This document shows, piece after piece, positions 54,338-64,000 of a DNA stretch of 64,000 nucleotides. Position 1 is the first letter of the stretch. The number at the start of each line of letters is the position of its first letter. The translations under genes and the position numbers were made by a program. This stretch comes from Rhodospirillales bacterium (lineage in GTDB: Bacteria; Pseudomonadota; Alphaproteobacteria; Rhodospirillales; UBA2165). The stretch is taken from positions 1-64,000 of the forward strand of contig JAJECC010000140.1 in NCBI GenBank assembly GCA_022822205.1, read 5' to 3'. The notes under the pieces were generated by a model that saw nothing but the letters and a program-made list of their open reading frames with translations, had not been told where the DNA came from and ran no database searches.

Positions 54338-54715
54338 TTACTTGACGACTTTCTTCTTGCCCGCGATGGCCTTGGCCGGTCCCTTGCGGGTACGCGCGTT
54401 CGTATGGGTGCGCTGGCCGCGGACCGGCAGACCACGCCGGTGGCGCAGGCCCCGATAGCAGCCCAAATCCATCAAACGCTTGATATTCATTGAAACCTCA
54501 CGGCGAAGATCGCCCTCCACCTGGTAATCGCGGTCGATCACCTCGCGGATGCGGACGACCTCGTCATCGGTAAGCTCATGGACCCGGCGGTCCGCCGGCA
54601 CGTTGGACTTCTCGCAGATGTCCTTCGCGAACGTGTTCCCGATTCCGTAGATATAGGTCAGCGCCACACCAACTTGTTTCTGGGTGGGAATATTGACGCC
54701 AGCAATACGTGCCAA
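54338..54715 (-). CDS. rpsM: 30S ribosomal protein S13
   Basis: A 125-residue S13. [20 protein letters not shown] and [10 protein letters not shown] begin the H2TH domain, and the C-terminal [20 protein letters not shown] with its lysine-rich end reaches towards the P-site tRNA. It follows adk by 101 bases; no infA or rpmJ lies between secY and rpsM, as is usual for Alphaproteobacteria. Confidence 0.98.
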   Translation of the reverse strand: MARIAGVNIPTQKQVGVALTYIYGIGNTFAKDICEKSNVPADRRVHELTDDEVVRIREVIDRDYQVEGDLRREVSMNIKRLMDLGCYRGLRHRRGLPVRGQRTHTNARTRKGPAKAIAGKKKVVK

Positions 54716-54816
54716 AGCCGGTTCTCCTCAGCTTGAAAAATCGAAAAATTGTAATGCGACCGCGGTCGGACCCAGAGCGGCGCGATTATAGGCCCCGAAG
54801 GCCTCAAGTCAACTCG

Positions 54817-55466
54817 CTAAACCCCTTTTATTGCAGCCTTAATCCGGCCAAATACGTCATCGATCGAGCCCATCCCATCAACCGCCTGAAGCGATCCCCT
54901 TCCCTCGTAATAGGGGAGAATGGGCGCGGTTTGTTCCCTATACGCTTCGAGCCGCGACCGCACGGTCTCGGCATTGTCGTCGGCGCGCCGGTTGAACTCG
55001 GTGGCGCCGCAATTGTCGCAGACGCCTTCCTGTTTCGGCTGCTTGAAGCTGTCATGGTAGCCGGCGCCGCATTCGGCGCACGAAAAACGCCCGGAAATCC
55101 GCTCTACCACGGCATCTTCGTCGACCGTGATCTGGACCACGCGGTCGATTTTGAGCCCCTTCTCGACCAGCATGGCGTCCAGAGCCTCGGCCTGCGCGGT
55201 GGTCCGCGGAAAACCGTCGAGAATCACCCCGTCGCCGCCATTGCCGGTATCGATCCGCCCGGCGATCATGGCGATCATCAGATCATCCGGGACCAGATCG
55301 CCGCGCTCCATGATTTCCTTGGCGGTCCGTCCAAGCTCTGAGCCGGACTTGACCTCCTCGCGCAGCATGTCGCCGGTGGAGAGCTGAACCAGGTTGAACG
55401 CGTCACACAAACGCTCGGCCTGGGTGCCCTTGCCGGCGCCCGGCGGTCCCAACAGGATGAGGTTCA

Positions 55467-55467
<1 letters not shown>
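54817..55467 (-). CDS. adk: Adenylate kinase with zinc-type lid
   Basis: A 216-residue enzyme that equilibrates ATP, ADP and AMP. G-P-P-G-A-G-K-G-T (residues 7-15) is the P-loop; L-D-G-F-P-R-T (83-89) the AMP-binding region. The lid domain has four cysteines, C130-x2-C133-x16-C150-x2-C153, so it should hold a zinc ion, in contrast to the hydrogen-bonded lid of E. coli Adk. Its start overlaps the secY stop by one base (TGATG). Confidence 0.97.
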
Positions 55468-56807
<1,340 letters not shown>

Positions 56808-56822
56808 GGGCGGGGTTCGCCT

Positions 56823-57413
56823 TTATTCCTGCTCTGATTTATCTTTCTGCTCGTCCGCACCCTGATCCGCCGCTTTCCCGGCGGGCGTATCCTCGGCACT
56901 CGCCCCGGCCTTGGCTTTGTTCTTGCCGCCCCGGTCGCGCTTGGGCTTGTCCGACGGCGGCGGCAGAATAACGCTGCCCCCCGCCTTCTCGACCGCTTCG
57001 ACGGCGCCCTTGGACGCCCCGGCGCACTCGATGGTCACTTTAGCCGAAATCTCGCCCTTGCCGAGCAGCCGCACGCCGTCGTGAACCGAATTGATGACAC
57101 CGGCGGCCTTCAACGTTTCGGCATTGATGGTTCCCTTGGCATCCAGCTTCTTGGCGTCGATGGCCTTTTGCAGGCGGCCGACATTGACCTCGGCATAGCG
57201 CTTGCCGAACAGGTTGTGGAAACCCCGCTTCGGCGTCCGCCGGTAGAGGGGCATCTGTCCGCCCTCGAATCCGAGCAGCGAGACGCCGCTTCGGGATTTC
57301 TGGCCCTTGACGCCGCGCCCGGCGGTCTCGCCCTTGCCCGATGCCTGGCCCCGGCCGACCCGGGTGCGCGGGGTGCGTGCGCCGGGATTATCGCGAATTT
57401 CGTTCAGCTTCAT
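56823..57413 (-). CDS. rplO: 50S ribosomal protein L15 with long C-terminal extension
   Basis: A 196-residue L15; the family norm is about 145-160. The conserved body is complete ([60 protein letters not shown]) and ends with the [10 protein letters not shown] segment near residue 135. After it comes an added tail of roughly 45 residues rich in lysine, aspartate, glutamate and alanine, probably disordered. It is 38 bases after rpmD. Confidence 0.97.
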   Translation of the reverse strand: MKLNEIRDNPGARTPRTRVGRGQASGKGETAGRGVKGQKSRSGVSLLGFEGGQMPLYRRTPKRGFHNLFGKRYAEVNVGRLQKAIDAKKLDAKGTINAETLKAAGVINSVHDGVRLLGKGEISAKVTIECAGASKGAVEAVEKAGGSVILPPPSDKPKRDRGGKNKAKAGASAEDTPAGKAADQGADEQKDKSEQE

Positions 57414-57451
57414 CGTTCCTGTCCTTATGGGCTATCTGGTCATTTAGCCCG

Positions 57452-57646
57452 TTAGGCGTTCTCTTCCACCCTTACCAGGTGGCTGACCTTATTGATCATG
57501 CCGCGGACGGAGGGCGTATCCTCGAGCGTCCGGGTGCGGTGCATCTTGTTGAGGCCGAGGCCCACCAAGGTCGCGCGCTGATCCTTCGGCCGCCCGATGG
57601 GGCTGCCGATCTGGGTCACGGTGACGGTTTTCTTCGTCTCGGCCAC
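57452..57646 (-). CDS. rpmD: 50S ribosomal protein L30
   Basis: A 64-residue L30, the common length (59-64). [20 protein letters not shown] and [20 protein letters not shown] are the family core and [12 protein letters not shown] the end. The start is a GTG at 57644-57646, supported by AAGGAGTAGG five bases upstream; no ATG would yield a complete protein. It is separated by 4 bases from rpsE. Confidence 0.96.
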   Translation of the reverse strand: MAETKKTVTVTQIGSPIGRPKDQRATLVGLGLNKMHRTRTLEDTPSVRGMINKVSHLVRVEENA

Positions 57647-57650
57647 GAAC

Positions 57651-58238
57651 CTACTCCTTCTCCGCCTGGGCGCCTTCACGGCGGCCCACGATATCGCCGA
57701 CCTTCTTGCCCCGCTTGGCGGCGATGGAGCGCGGCGAGGCCAGGTTCTGCAGCGCGGCCAGGGTGGCCTTGACCATGTTGTGCGGGTTGGGACTGCCGGT
57801 CGATTTGGCGACCACGTCCTGCACACCCAGGGTTTCGAAGACCGCGCGCATGGGGCCGCCGGCGATGATACCGGTGCCCGGAGGCGCCGCACGGACCACC
57901 ACCTTGCCGGCGCCGAAGCGGCCGGTGGAATCGTGATGCAGCGTCCGGCCCTCGCGGAGCGGCACGCGGATCATCTTGTTCTTGGCGGACTCGGTGGCCT
58001 TGCGAATGGCTTCCGGCACCTCGCGCGCCTTGCCCGAGCCATAGCCGACCCGGCCGCGGCCGTCACCGACCACCACCAGCGCGGCGAAGCCGAACCGGCG
58101 GCCGCCCTTTACGACCTTGGCGACGCGGTTGATGCTGACCAGCTTGTCGATAAGCTCGGGATCTTCGCGGGGACCGCCGCGTCCGCGATCGGACCCGCCG
58201 CGCTGCCCGCGGTCTCCGCCCCTCGGTGCCTGTGCCAT
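57651..58238 (-). CDS. rpsE: 30S ribosomal protein S5
   Basis: A 195-residue S5. The N-terminal 25 residues are arginine/glycine-rich ([16 protein letters not shown]), a lineage-specific extension. The S5 core follows: [20 protein letters not shown] with the [20 protein letters not shown] domain, then [20 protein letters not shown] and [16 protein letters not shown]. It lies 12 bases after rplR. Confidence 0.98.
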   Translation of the reverse strand: MAQAPRGGDRGQRGGSDRGRGGPREDPELIDKLVSINRVAKVVKGGRRFGFAALVVVGDGRGRVGYGSGKAREVPEAIRKATESAKNKMIRVPLREGRTLHHDSTGRFGAGKVVVRAAPPGTGIIAGGPMRAVFETLGVQDVVAKSTGSPNPHNMVKATLAALQNLASPRSIAAKRGKKVGDIVGRREGAQAEKE

Positions 58239-58250
58239 ATCCTAACTCTC

Positions 58251-58613
58251 CTAGAACGCGAGACCGCCCTCGCGGGCAGCCTCAGCCAGGGCCTTGACCC
58301 GGCCGTGAAAAAGATAACCGCCGCGGTCGAAGACCACGGTGTCGACTCCAGCCGACTTGGCCCGTTCGGCGATCAACTTGCCGACCTCGGCCGCAATGTC
58401 CTTGTTGGCGCCGGTCTTCCGGCCGCCCCGTACGTCACCCTCGACGCTGGATGCCGCGGCAACCGTCACGCCCTTTTCGTCGTCGATGACCTGCGCGTAA
58501 ATATGCTTGCCGGAACGGAACACCGACAGGCGCGGGCGGCCCGGGTTGGTCCGGCGGAGATGCGCCCGGTTGCGTTGCCGGCGCTTATCGAAAAGCTCAC
58601 TGGACGATTTCAT
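58251..58613 (-). CDS. rplR: 50S ribosomal protein L18
   Basis: A 120-residue L18, which binds 5S rRNA together with L5. The basic beginning [40 protein letters not shown] and the end [28 protein letters not shown] match the family. It lies two bases after rplF, without intervening sequence for a separate promoter. Confidence 0.97.
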   Translation of the reverse strand: MKSSSELFDKRRQRNRAHLRRTNPGRPRLSVFRSGKHIYAQVIDDEKGVTVAAASSVEGDVRGGRKTGANKDIAAEVGKLIAERAKSAGVDTVVFDRGGYLFHGRVKALAEAAREGGLAF

Positions 58614-58615
58614 GG

Positions 58616-59149
58616 CTACTTCTTCTTACCTTCCTTGCGCAGGATCTGTTCGCCTTTGTAACGGACGCCCTTGCCCTTGTAGGGTTCCGGCGGACGGAAC
58701 GAACGGATTTTCGCCGCGACTGAACCGACCTGTTGCTTGTCCGCGCCGGTGACCGCGATCTCGGTCTGCGTTTCGCACTTGATCTCGATCCCTTCCGGCA
58801 CCGGAAACTTGATCTCATGGGAATAGCCGAGTTGCAGGACCAACGTCTTGTCCTGCATCTGCGCCCGGTAGCCCACGCCCTGGATCTCCAGCGTCCTGCT
58901 GAACCCCTCGGACACGCCGGTGACGATATTATCGGCGAGGCTGCGATAGGTGCCCCACAGCTTGCGGGCCTCGATGGAATCGTCCACCGGCTTCACCCAG
59001 ATCTTATCGTCTTCCAGGCTGGGCTCGACCTCGTCCACGAAGGTCAGACTAAGCTCACCCAGCTTGCCCTTTGCTTTCAGGACCCTATCGGCCAGCTCGA
59101 CGGTGACCCCGTCGGGAACATTGACCGGCAATTGACCTACGCGTGACAT
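58616..59149 (-). CDS. rplF: 50S ribosomal protein L6
   Basis: A 177-residue L6, exactly the usual bacterial length. Start [20 protein letters not shown]; the two repeated L6 folds are visible as [20 protein letters not shown] and the highly conserved [20 protein letters not shown] near the C-terminus, which approaches the sarcin-ricin loop. It follows rpsH by 24 bases. Confidence 0.98.
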   Translation of the reverse strand: MSRVGQLPVNVPDGVTVELADRVLKAKGKLGELSLTFVDEVEPSLEDDKIWVKPVDDSIEARKLWGTYRSLADNIVTGVSEGFSRTLEIQGVGYRAQMQDKTLVLQLGYSHEIKFPVPEGIEIKCETQTEIAVTGADKQQVGSVAAKIRSFRPPEPYKGKGVRYKGEQILRKEGKKK

Positions 59150-59173
59150 GATGCGTCTGGCTCCTTCAGCCCT

Positions 59174-59572
59174 CTAGAATACCTGGCACAGCACTTCGCC
59201 GCCGACGTTGGCGGCCCGTGCCTCGGCATCGGACATCACGCCGCGCGGCGTCGACAGGATGGAAATGCCGAGCCCGTTATAGACCCGCGGCAGGTCCTTG
59301 ATTTTCGAATACACCCGGCGGCCCGGACGGGACACGCGGCTGATCTCCTTGATCACCGGCTCGCCGTCGAAGTATTTGAGCTCGATCTTGATTTCATCGA
59401 TGCCCGGGCGGACGTTGTGTCGGGAGTAGTCGCGGATATAGCCCTCGCGCTTGAGAACATCCAACAGGTTCTCGCGCAAACGGGAGGCCGGGGCGTGGAC
59501 GCTGTCCATGCGCGCCGATTGGCCATTCCGAATTCGGGTCAGCAGGTCCGCGACGGGATCGCTCATTGACAT
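59174..59572 (-). CDS. rpsH: 30S ribosomal protein S8
   Basis: A 132-residue S8. [20 protein letters not shown] opens the family pattern and [20 protein letters not shown] close to the end binds 16S helix 21. The frame has two starts (59572 and 59566); GGAGGAAG fits the first. In E. coli S8 represses this operon; no such site was identified here. Confidence 0.97.
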   Translation of the reverse strand: MSMSDPVADLLTRIRNGQSARMDSVHAPASRLRENLLDVLKREGYIRDYSRHNVRPGIDEIKIELKYFDGEPVIKEISRVSRPGRRVYSKIKDLPRVYNGLGISILSTPRGVMSDAEARAANVGGEVLCQVF

Positions 59573-59590
59573 AGGACGATACTTCCTCCG

Positions 59591-59896
59591 TTACCAGCTG
59601 GATTTGACCATGCCCGGGATCTGCCCGGCCGAGGCCAAGTCTCTGAGTGCAATACGTGAAACACGGAACTTCCGATAGTTGCCGCGCGGCCGGCCGGTCA
59701 GCTGGCACCGCAGGCGGACGCGGACCGGTGACGAATTGCGGGGCAATTGCGCGAGCTTGAGGCGCGCGTTAAAGCGCTCCTCCGGTGACAGGGATTCATC
59801 CCTGGCAGCCGCTTTCAGCGCTTTCCGCTTGGCCGCATACCTGTCGGCCAAGCGCTGGCGCTTCTTGTTCCGCTCGACGACGCTTCTCTTAGCCAT
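59591..59896 (-). CDS. rpsN: 30S ribosomal protein S14 (zinc-free form)
   Basis: A 101-residue S14 of the long, cysteine-free type: there is no C-x-x-C pair, in contrast to the short zinc-binding form. [20 protein letters not shown] and the [20 protein letters not shown] region are conserved, as is the end [11 protein letters not shown]. It lies 19 bases after rplE. Confidence 0.97.
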   Translation of the reverse strand: MAKRSVVERNKKRQRLADRYAAKRKALKAAARDESLSPEERFNARLKLAQLPRNSSPVRVRLRCQLTGRPRGNYRKFRVSRIALRDLASAGQIPGMVKSSW

Positions 59897-59915
59897 CCTC
59901 TACTCCGTCGTTCGA

Positions 59916-60458
59916 CTAATTCTGAAACGGCATGTCGAATCCCTTGAGGAGCGCGCGGGCTTCCTCATCGGACCGTGCCGTGGTGCAAATGACGACATCC
60001 ATGCCGCGGATCTCGTCGACCTGATCGTAGTTGATCTCCGGGAACACGATCTGTTCCTTGAGGCCAAAGGCGAAATTTCCCCGGCCATCGAAGCTCTTGC
60101 CGGAAATGCCCCGGAAGTCGCGGATACGGGGCATGGCGACATTCACCAGGCGGTCGAGAAACTCGTACATACGGTCGCCGCGGAGCGTCACCTTGCAGCC
60201 GACGGGCATACCGTCGCGCAGCTTGAAGTTGGCGATCGACTTCCGGGCCTTGGTGATCACCGGGCGCTGACCGGCGATGAGCGCCATCTCCTCGGCCGCG
60301 GCATTGACCTTCTTGGCATCGGCGACACCTTCGCCGATCCCCATGTTGAGGACGATTTTCTCCAGCTTCGGCACCTCCATATTGTTCCCGTAGGAGAACT
60401 CCTGGATCAATGCCGGCTTGACCGTCTGCTCGAAATGTTCACGTAGCCTTGCCATCAT
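59916..60458 (-). CDS. rplE: 50S ribosomal protein L5
   Basis: A 180-residue L5, a 5S rRNA-binding protein that contacts the P-site t[43 protein letters not shown] and [20 protein letters not shown] are conserved family blocks. There are two adjacent ATG codons (60458 and 60455); AGGAATATTC lies upstream and most homologues begin M-A-R-L, so the protein may be one residue shorter. Confidence 0.97.
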   Translation of the reverse strand: MMARLREHFEQTVKPALIQEFSYGNNMEVPKLEKIVLNMGIGEGVADAKKVNAAAEEMALIAGQRPVITKARKSIANFKLRDGMPVGCKVTLRGDRMYEFLDRLVNVAMPRIRDFRGISGKSFDGRGNFAFGLKEQIVFPEINYDQVDEIRGMDVVICTTARSDEEARALLKGFDMPFQN

Positions 60459-60466
60459 GAATATTC

Positions 60467-60790
60467 CTATAAATCAATCACTTCGCCGGACTTCTTGGCG
60501 TAACGGACCTTGCGGCCGTCCTCCAGAGTCCGGTAGCCGATCCGCGTCGCGGTGGAGTCCCCGGGATCCACATGGGCGAGGTTGGACAGATGAATGGGCG
60601 CTTCCTTCTCGACGATGCCGCCGGGATTGGATTGGGTCGGACGGGTGTGCCGCCTGACCACGTTCACGCCCTGGACGATCGCCCGCATATCGGTCGGCAT
60701 CATCTTCAGCACGTCGCCGGTCTTGCCCTTGTCGCGGCCGGCGAGGACGATCACCTTGTCGCCCTTGCGGAATTTGAGACGCTTGGTCAT
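60467..60790 (-). CDS. rplX: 50S ribosomal protein L24
   Basis: A 107-residue L24 with the KOW motif [20 protein letters not shown] near its N-terminus, followed by [20 protein letters not shown] and the strand P-I-H-L-S-N-L. It initiates 50S assembly by binding the 5' end of 23S rRNA. Its start directly follows the rplN stop with no spacer. Confidence 0.97.
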   Translation of the reverse strand: MTKRLKFRKGDKVIVLAGRDKGKTGDVLKMMPTDMRAIVQGVNVVRRHTRPTQSNPGGIVEKEAPIHLSNLAHVDPGDSTATRIGYRTLEDGRKVRYAKKSGEVIDL

Positions 60791-61159
60791 TCACAGCACC
60801 TCCGGCGCAAGCGAGATGATCTTCATGTAGTTCTTCTGGCGCAGTTCACGGGTCACCGGGCCGAATATACGGGTGCCGATGGGCTCGTTCTGCTGGTTGA
60901 TCAGCACGGCGGCATTGTGATCGAAACGGATCGCGCTGCCGTCGTTGCGGCGGATTTCCTTCGCCGTCCGGACGATCACCGCGCGGTGCATCTCGCCCTT
61001 CTTCACCCGGCCCCGCGGAATCGCTTCCTTGACCGAAACCACGATGACGTCGCCGACCGAAGCGGTTTTCCGCTTCGAGCCGCCGAGAACCTTGATGCAC
61101 TGAACCTTCCGGGCGCCGGAGTTATCGGCGACATCAAGGTTGGTTTGCATCTGAATCAT
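60791..61159 (-). CDS. rplN: 50S ribosomal protein L14
   Basis: A 122-residue L14, exactly the standard length. [20 protein letters not shown] starts the family, [20 protein letters not shown] and [20 protein letters not shown] follow, and [13 protein letters not shown] lies near the end. It forms part of the intersubunit bridge to the 16S rRNA. It follows rpsQ by 34 bases. Confidence 0.98.
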   Translation of the reverse strand: MIQMQTNLDVADNSGARKVQCIKVLGGSKRKTASVGDVIVVSVKEAIPRGRVKKGEMHRAVIVRTAKEIRRNDGSAIRFDHNAAVLINQQNEPIGTRIFGPVTRELRQKNYMKIISLAPEVL

Positions 61160-61193
61160 TGCACTTTGCCTTTTCGCTTATGCCGAAGCCGCG

Positions 61194-61430
61194 CTACTGC
61201 GCCGCCTCGACGACTTCCCATCTCTTGCGTTTGGAAAGCGGCCGGCATTCCCGGATACTCACCACGTCACCGATCTTCTTCTCATTCGCCTCGTCGTGGG
61301 CGACATACTTCTTCGAGCGCTTGATGTACTTCTTGTACAGCGGGTGCTTGAAGCGGCGCTCCACGTTCACCACCACCGTCTTGTCCATCTTGTCGCTGAC
61401 CACGACACCTTGCATGACACGCCTGGGCAT
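61194..61430 (-). CDS. rpsQ: 30S ribosomal protein S17
   Basis: A 78-residue S17. [20 protein letters not shown] and [20 protein letters not shown] are the OB-fold core; [20 protein letters not shown] is the C-terminal signature. It lies 14 bases after rpmC. The first residues M-P-R-R-V are the alphaproteobacterial form. Confidence 0.97.
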   Translation of the reverse strand: MPRRVMQGVVVSDKMDKTVVVNVERRFKHPLYKKYIKRSKKYVAHDEANEKKIGDVVSIRECRPLSKRKRWEVVEAAQ

Positions 61431-61444
61431 TGGTCTTGTTCTCC

Positions 61445-61642
61445 TTAACTCTCGGCGCCAGCTTTTTGGGCCGCGATCGTCTTGATGCGCGCGATATCCC
61501 GGCGGACCTGCCGGACCCGGGCCGTATTCTCAAGCTGGCCGCTGGCCTGCTGGAAACGCAGGTTGAACGCCTCCTTGGTCAGCTCTTCCAGCTGCTCGTC
61601 GAGTTCATCCGGCGACTTGGAACGGACGTCCTGGGCTTTCAT
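61445..61642 (-). CDS. rpmC: 50S ribosomal protein L29
   Basis: A 65-residue L29, a helical hairpin at the polypeptide exit tunnel and docking site partner of trigger factor and [23 protein letters not shown] and [20 protein letters not shown] contain the family pattern L-R-x-Q-x-A-x-G-Q-L. It follows rplP by 20 bases. Confidence 0.97.
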   Translation of the reverse strand: MKAQDVRSKSPDELDEQLEELTKEAFNLRFQQASGQLENTARVRQVRRDIARIKTIAAQKAGAES

Positions 61643-61662
61643 CGTACTTTCCTCAATTTCCT

Positions 61663-62076
61663 TTAGGCGCCCAGCCGCTGCACGAACTTGGTCTGGTTCG
61701 GCAGCTTGGCGGCGGCCAGCTCAAAGGCGCGCCGGGCAACGGTCTCCGGCACACCATCAACCTCAAACATGATCCGGCCCGGCTTGACCCGGGCGATCCA
61801 GTATTCGGGCGTCCCCTTACCCTTACCCTGGCGGACCTCGGCGGGCTTGGTCGATACCGGCACATCCGGGAAGATGCGAATCCACACCCTGCCCGAGCGC
61901 TTCATGTGGCGGGTCAGGGTCCGCCGCGCGGCCTCGATCTGGCGCGAGGTAATACGGCCCGGCGTTGTCGCCTTGAGGCCGAAGGAGCCGAAGTTCAGCG
62001 ACGCGCCGCCCTTGGTGTGGCCATGAATGCGGCCCTTGTGCGCCTTGCGGTATTTCGTGCGTTTCGGTTGCAGCAT
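61663..62076 (-). CDS. rplP: 50S ribosomal protein L16
   Basis: A 137-residue L16, close to the standard 136-137. It begins [20 protein letters not shown] and includes [20 protein letters not shown] with arginines typical of the A-site tRNA-contacting protein, and [20 protein letters not shown], then [16 protein letters not shown]. It lies 18 bases after rpsC. Confidence 0.98.
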   Translation of the reverse strand: MLQPKRTKYRKAHKGRIHGHTKGGASLNFGSFGLKATTPGRITSRQIEAARRTLTRHMKRSGRVWIRIFPDVPVSTKPAEVRQGKGKGTPEYWIARVKPGRIMFEVDGVPETVARRAFELAAAKLPNQTKFVQRLGA

Positions 62077-62094
62077 GGTTCTGGCTTCCTGGTC

Positions 62095-62775
62095 CTAGCG
62101 CGCCGGCTGTTGCTCGACAGCCCGCTTATCGACGGCCATCGGGTCGTGCTCGAGGATTTCTCCGCGATAAACCCACACTTTGACGCCGCACGCGCCGTAG
62201 GTGGTCTGCGCCGTCGCGGTGCCGTAGTCGATGTCGGCGCGGAGCGTGTGCAGCGGCACCTGACCCTCGCGGTACCACTCGGTCCGGGCGATTTCAGCGC
62301 CGCCCAAACGGCCCGCGCAGTTGATCCGGATGCCCTCGGCGCCCAGGCGCATAGCCGATTGCACGGCGCGCTTCATGGCGCGGCGGAAGGCGATCCGGCG
62401 CTCCAGCTGCTGGGCGATGTTTTCGGCCACCAGCGTCGCATCGATCTCCGGCTTGCGTATCTCGACGATGTTGAGGTTGACATCGGCGCCGGTGTGCCGC
62501 GACAGCTCGCGGCGCAGCACTTCGATATCGGCGCCCTTCTTGCCGATCACCACGCCCGGCCGGGCCGTGTGGATGGTGATCCGCGCTTTCTTGGCGGGCC
62601 GCTCGATGACCACGCGGGACAGGCCGGCCTGATGCAGACGCTTGGTCAACATCTCCCGGAGTTCCAGATCTTCATGGAGCATGTCCGCAAAATCACCGTC
62701 GCCGGCGAACCACCGCGAATCCCAGGTGCGGTTGATCCCCAGCCGAAAGCCGATGGGATTGACCTTTTGACCCAT
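62095..62775 (-). CDS. rpsC: 30S ribosomal protein S3
   Basis: A 226-residue S3. It starts [20 protein letters not shown]; the KH domain has [20 protein letters not shown] with G-x-x-G and [40 protein letters not shown] is the C-terminal domain. The ATG at 62773-62775 overlaps the rplV stop by one base (TAATG); the longer frame lies inside rplV and was discarded. Confidence 0.98.
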   Translation of the reverse strand: MGQKVNPIGFRLGINRTWDSRWFAGDGDFADMLHEDLELREMLTKRLHQAGLSRVVIERPAKKARITIHTARPGVVIGKKGADIEVLRRELSRHTGADVNLNIVEIRKPEIDATLVAENIAQQLERRIAFRRAMKRAVQSAMRLGAEGIRINCAGRLGGAEIARTEWYREGQVPLHTLRADIDYGTATAQTTYGACGVKVWVYRGEILEHDPMAVDKRAVEQQPAR

Positions 62776-63155
62776 TACGCCGTCTCCTCGCGTTCCCGCA
62801 CAACAATGGTCAGATTGCTGAACGGTTTGAAAATACGTCCGACCCGGCCGCGGGCGCGCGGGCGCCACCGCTTCATGACCAGATCCCGCCCGGCACTCGC
62901 CTCGGCCACATAGAGCCGGTCGATGTCGAGCTGCTGATTGTTTTCCGCATTGGCGATCGCCGACTGCAGAACCTTTTTGACCTCACCGGCGATGCGGCGC
63001 TTGGAGAAAGTCAGCTCGCTGAGCGCCTTCTCGCAATCCATGCCGCGGATCGTCTGCGCGACCAGATTGATCTTTTGCGGGCTGGTCCGGATGAGGCGGC
63101 CATAGGCGCGCGCCTCGTTCTCGGCCAGCCGGCGGGGTGCGGATTTCTTGCCCAT
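62775..63155 (-). CDS. rplV: 50S ribosomal protein L22
   Basis: A 126-residue L22 lining the exit tunnel. [40 protein letters not shown] and [20 protein letters not shown] are conserved, and the beta-hairpin [20 protein letters not shown] carries the macrolide-relevant tip. It follows rpsS by two bases and is coupled to rpsC. Confidence 0.98.
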   Translation of the reverse strand: MGKKSAPRRLAENEARAYGRLIRTSPQKINLVAQTIRGMDCEKALSELTFSKRRIAGEVKKVLQSAIANAENNQQLDIDRLYVAEASAGRDLVMKRWRPRARGRVGRIFKPFSNLTIVVREREETA

Positions 63156-63157
63156 CG

Positions 63158-63436
63158 CTACACCCTGCTCGCTTTCTTGTCGCCGGAGTGACCCGCATAG
63201 GTGCGGGTCGGCGAAAATTCGCCGAACTTGTGGCCGACCATGTTTTCGGTGACCAGCACCGGAATGAATTTCTGACCGTTGTAGACGCCGAAGGTCAGTC
63301 CGACGAATTGCGGTAGGATCGTCGAGCGCCGCGACCAGGTGCGGATCACATCGTTGCGCCCGGCAGCGCGTTGATTCTCCGCCTTGGTCAGCAGGTACTG
63401 ATCGACGAACGGTCCCTTCCAGACAGAACGAGCCAC
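63158..63436 (-). CDS. rpsS: 30S ribosomal protein S19
   Basis: A 92-residue S19, the usual length. [20 protein letters not shown] and [20 protein letters not shown] with [20 protein letters not shown] and [18 protein letters not shown] are nearly invariant in bacteria. It lies ten bases after rplB. Confidence 0.98.
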   Translation of the reverse strand: MARSVWKGPFVDQYLLTKAENQRAAGRNDVIRTWSRRSTILPQFVGLTFGVYNGQKFIPVLVTENMVGHKFGEFSPTRTYAGHSGDKKASRV

Positions 63437-63446
63437 TCTTCTACTC

Positions 63447-64000
63447 CTAACGCTTGCGCCGCCGCATGATCAGGCGGTCGGTCTTCTTGTTCGAGCGGGT
63501 GCGTTTGCCCTTGGTGGGCACGCCCCACGGTGTTACGGGGTGGCGGCCGCCCGACGAGCGGCCTTCGCCGCCGCCGTGGGGGTGATCCACCGGGTTCATC
63601 GCCACGCCGCGGACCGACGGGCGCTTGCCGAGCCAGCGTTTGCGGCCGGCCTTGCCGAGCTTGATGTTGGCCTGATCGGGGTTGGAGACCGCACCGATGG
63701 TGGCCATGCATTCGGCCCGGACCATGCGGATTTCGCCGGAGGTCAGGCGAAGCTGGGCATAGCCCTGGTCCTTGCCGATGAGCTGCACGTAGGTCCCGGC
63801 CGATCGCGCCAACTGGCCGCCGGCGCCGGCCTTGAGCTCGATGTTGTGAATGATCGTGCCGACCGGAATGTTCTGCATGGGCAGCGCATTGCCGGGCTTG
63901 ATGTCGGCCTTCTCGCCGGAAACGACGGTATCGCCGACGTTCAGGCGCTGCGGCGCCAGAATGTAGGACTTTTCGCCGTCCGCATAGGTAATCAAGGCAA
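63447..64000 (-). CDS. rplB: 50S ribosomal protein L2, C-terminal two thirds
   Basis: The minus-strand frame is open to the window edge; about 183 of the usual 275 residues are present, starting near residue 92, and the start lies beyond base 64000. [40 protein letters not shown] (with the histidine near the peptidyl transferase centre) and [20 protein letters not shown] are conserved. An internal ATG at 63995 should not be taken as the start. Confidence 0.97.
   Translation of the reverse strand, partial: ALITYADGEKSYILAPQRLNVGDTVVSGEKADIKPGNALPMQNIPVGTIIHNIELKAGAGGQLARSAGTYVQLIGKDQGYAQLRLTSGEIRMVRAECMATIGAVSNPDQANIKLGKAGRKRWLGKRPSVRGVAMNPVDHPHGGGEGRSSGGRHPVTPWGVPTKGKRTRSNKKTDRLIMRRRKR

Noticed and set aside
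63447-63995. Complete rplB starting at the internal ATG 63995
   Set aside because: L2 needs about 90 more N-terminal residues and the frame is open to the window edge.

Overview
The window is a 64-kb piece of a GC-rich chromosome, most likely from an alphaproteobacterium with a Rhodospirillales-like gene set. The support is: the ribosomal order secY-adk-rpsM-rpsK-rpoA-rplQ without infA or rpmJ; degP and rarA directly after rplQ; an ATP12-family F1 assembly chaperone; a DUF1489 protein; paired ClpS/ClpA; and propionyl-CoA carboxylase subunits. Assignment to an order is inference. No rRNA, phage, transposase, integrase or CRISPR array was seen.

0-5 kb: the tail of an N-acyltransferase (COG3146-like), a RelE-like toxin with its HTH antitoxin, a decayed IclR regulator, and a TRAP transporter operon dctP-dctQ-dctM. 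4.6-13.5 kb: clpS-clpA, a lipoprotein, a D,D-carboxypeptidase, and a surface-sugar precursor cluster (galU, UDP-glucose dehydrogenase, phosphomannomutase/phosphoglucomutase). 13.7-18.6 kb: a gamma-resorcylate-decarboxylase-like amidohydrolase, a membrane J-protein paired with a VWA protein, a PrlF-YhaV toxin-antitoxin module with a perfect 20-bp palindrome in its promoter, and a DUF3179 protein.

18.6-34 kb is accessory metabolism: RidA, a QueG/reductive-dehalogenase-like Fe-S protein, two glutathione transferases, an LhgO-like oxidase, an enoyl-CoA hydratase, a DsbA-fold isomerase, an SDR, MgtE, a malic enzyme-phosphotransacetylase fusion, tRNA-Leu(GAG), lipB, an orphan TctC-type binding protein and a DMT exporter. 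34-44.3 kb: the propionyl-CoA carboxylase alpha and beta genes lie about 6.6 kb apart. Between them are two DUF1194 paralogues flanking an oppositely oriented CoA ligase - ketopantoate-reductase-like - rhomboid cassette, plus a double-YCII protein and a DOPA-dioxygenase-like protein.

44.3-52.2 kb is one tightly packed, mostly overlapping minus-strand run: degP, rarA, crcB, rluC-type synthase, gph-type phosphatase, asmA, atp12. 52.3-64 kb is the S10/spc/alpha ribosomal supercluster, reading from rplB (cut by the window edge) to rplQ, with a hairpin terminator candidate after rplQ.

I found no clearly new multi-gene system. The items most worth a second look are the DUF1194-flanked cassette, the J-protein/VWA pair, the modular palindromic repeats that bracket the tRNA-Leu-lipB-tctC segment in inverted orientation, the helically phased 10-bp repeats upstream of the malic enzyme gene, and the paired TTGCAA sites upstream of the carboxylase alpha gene.
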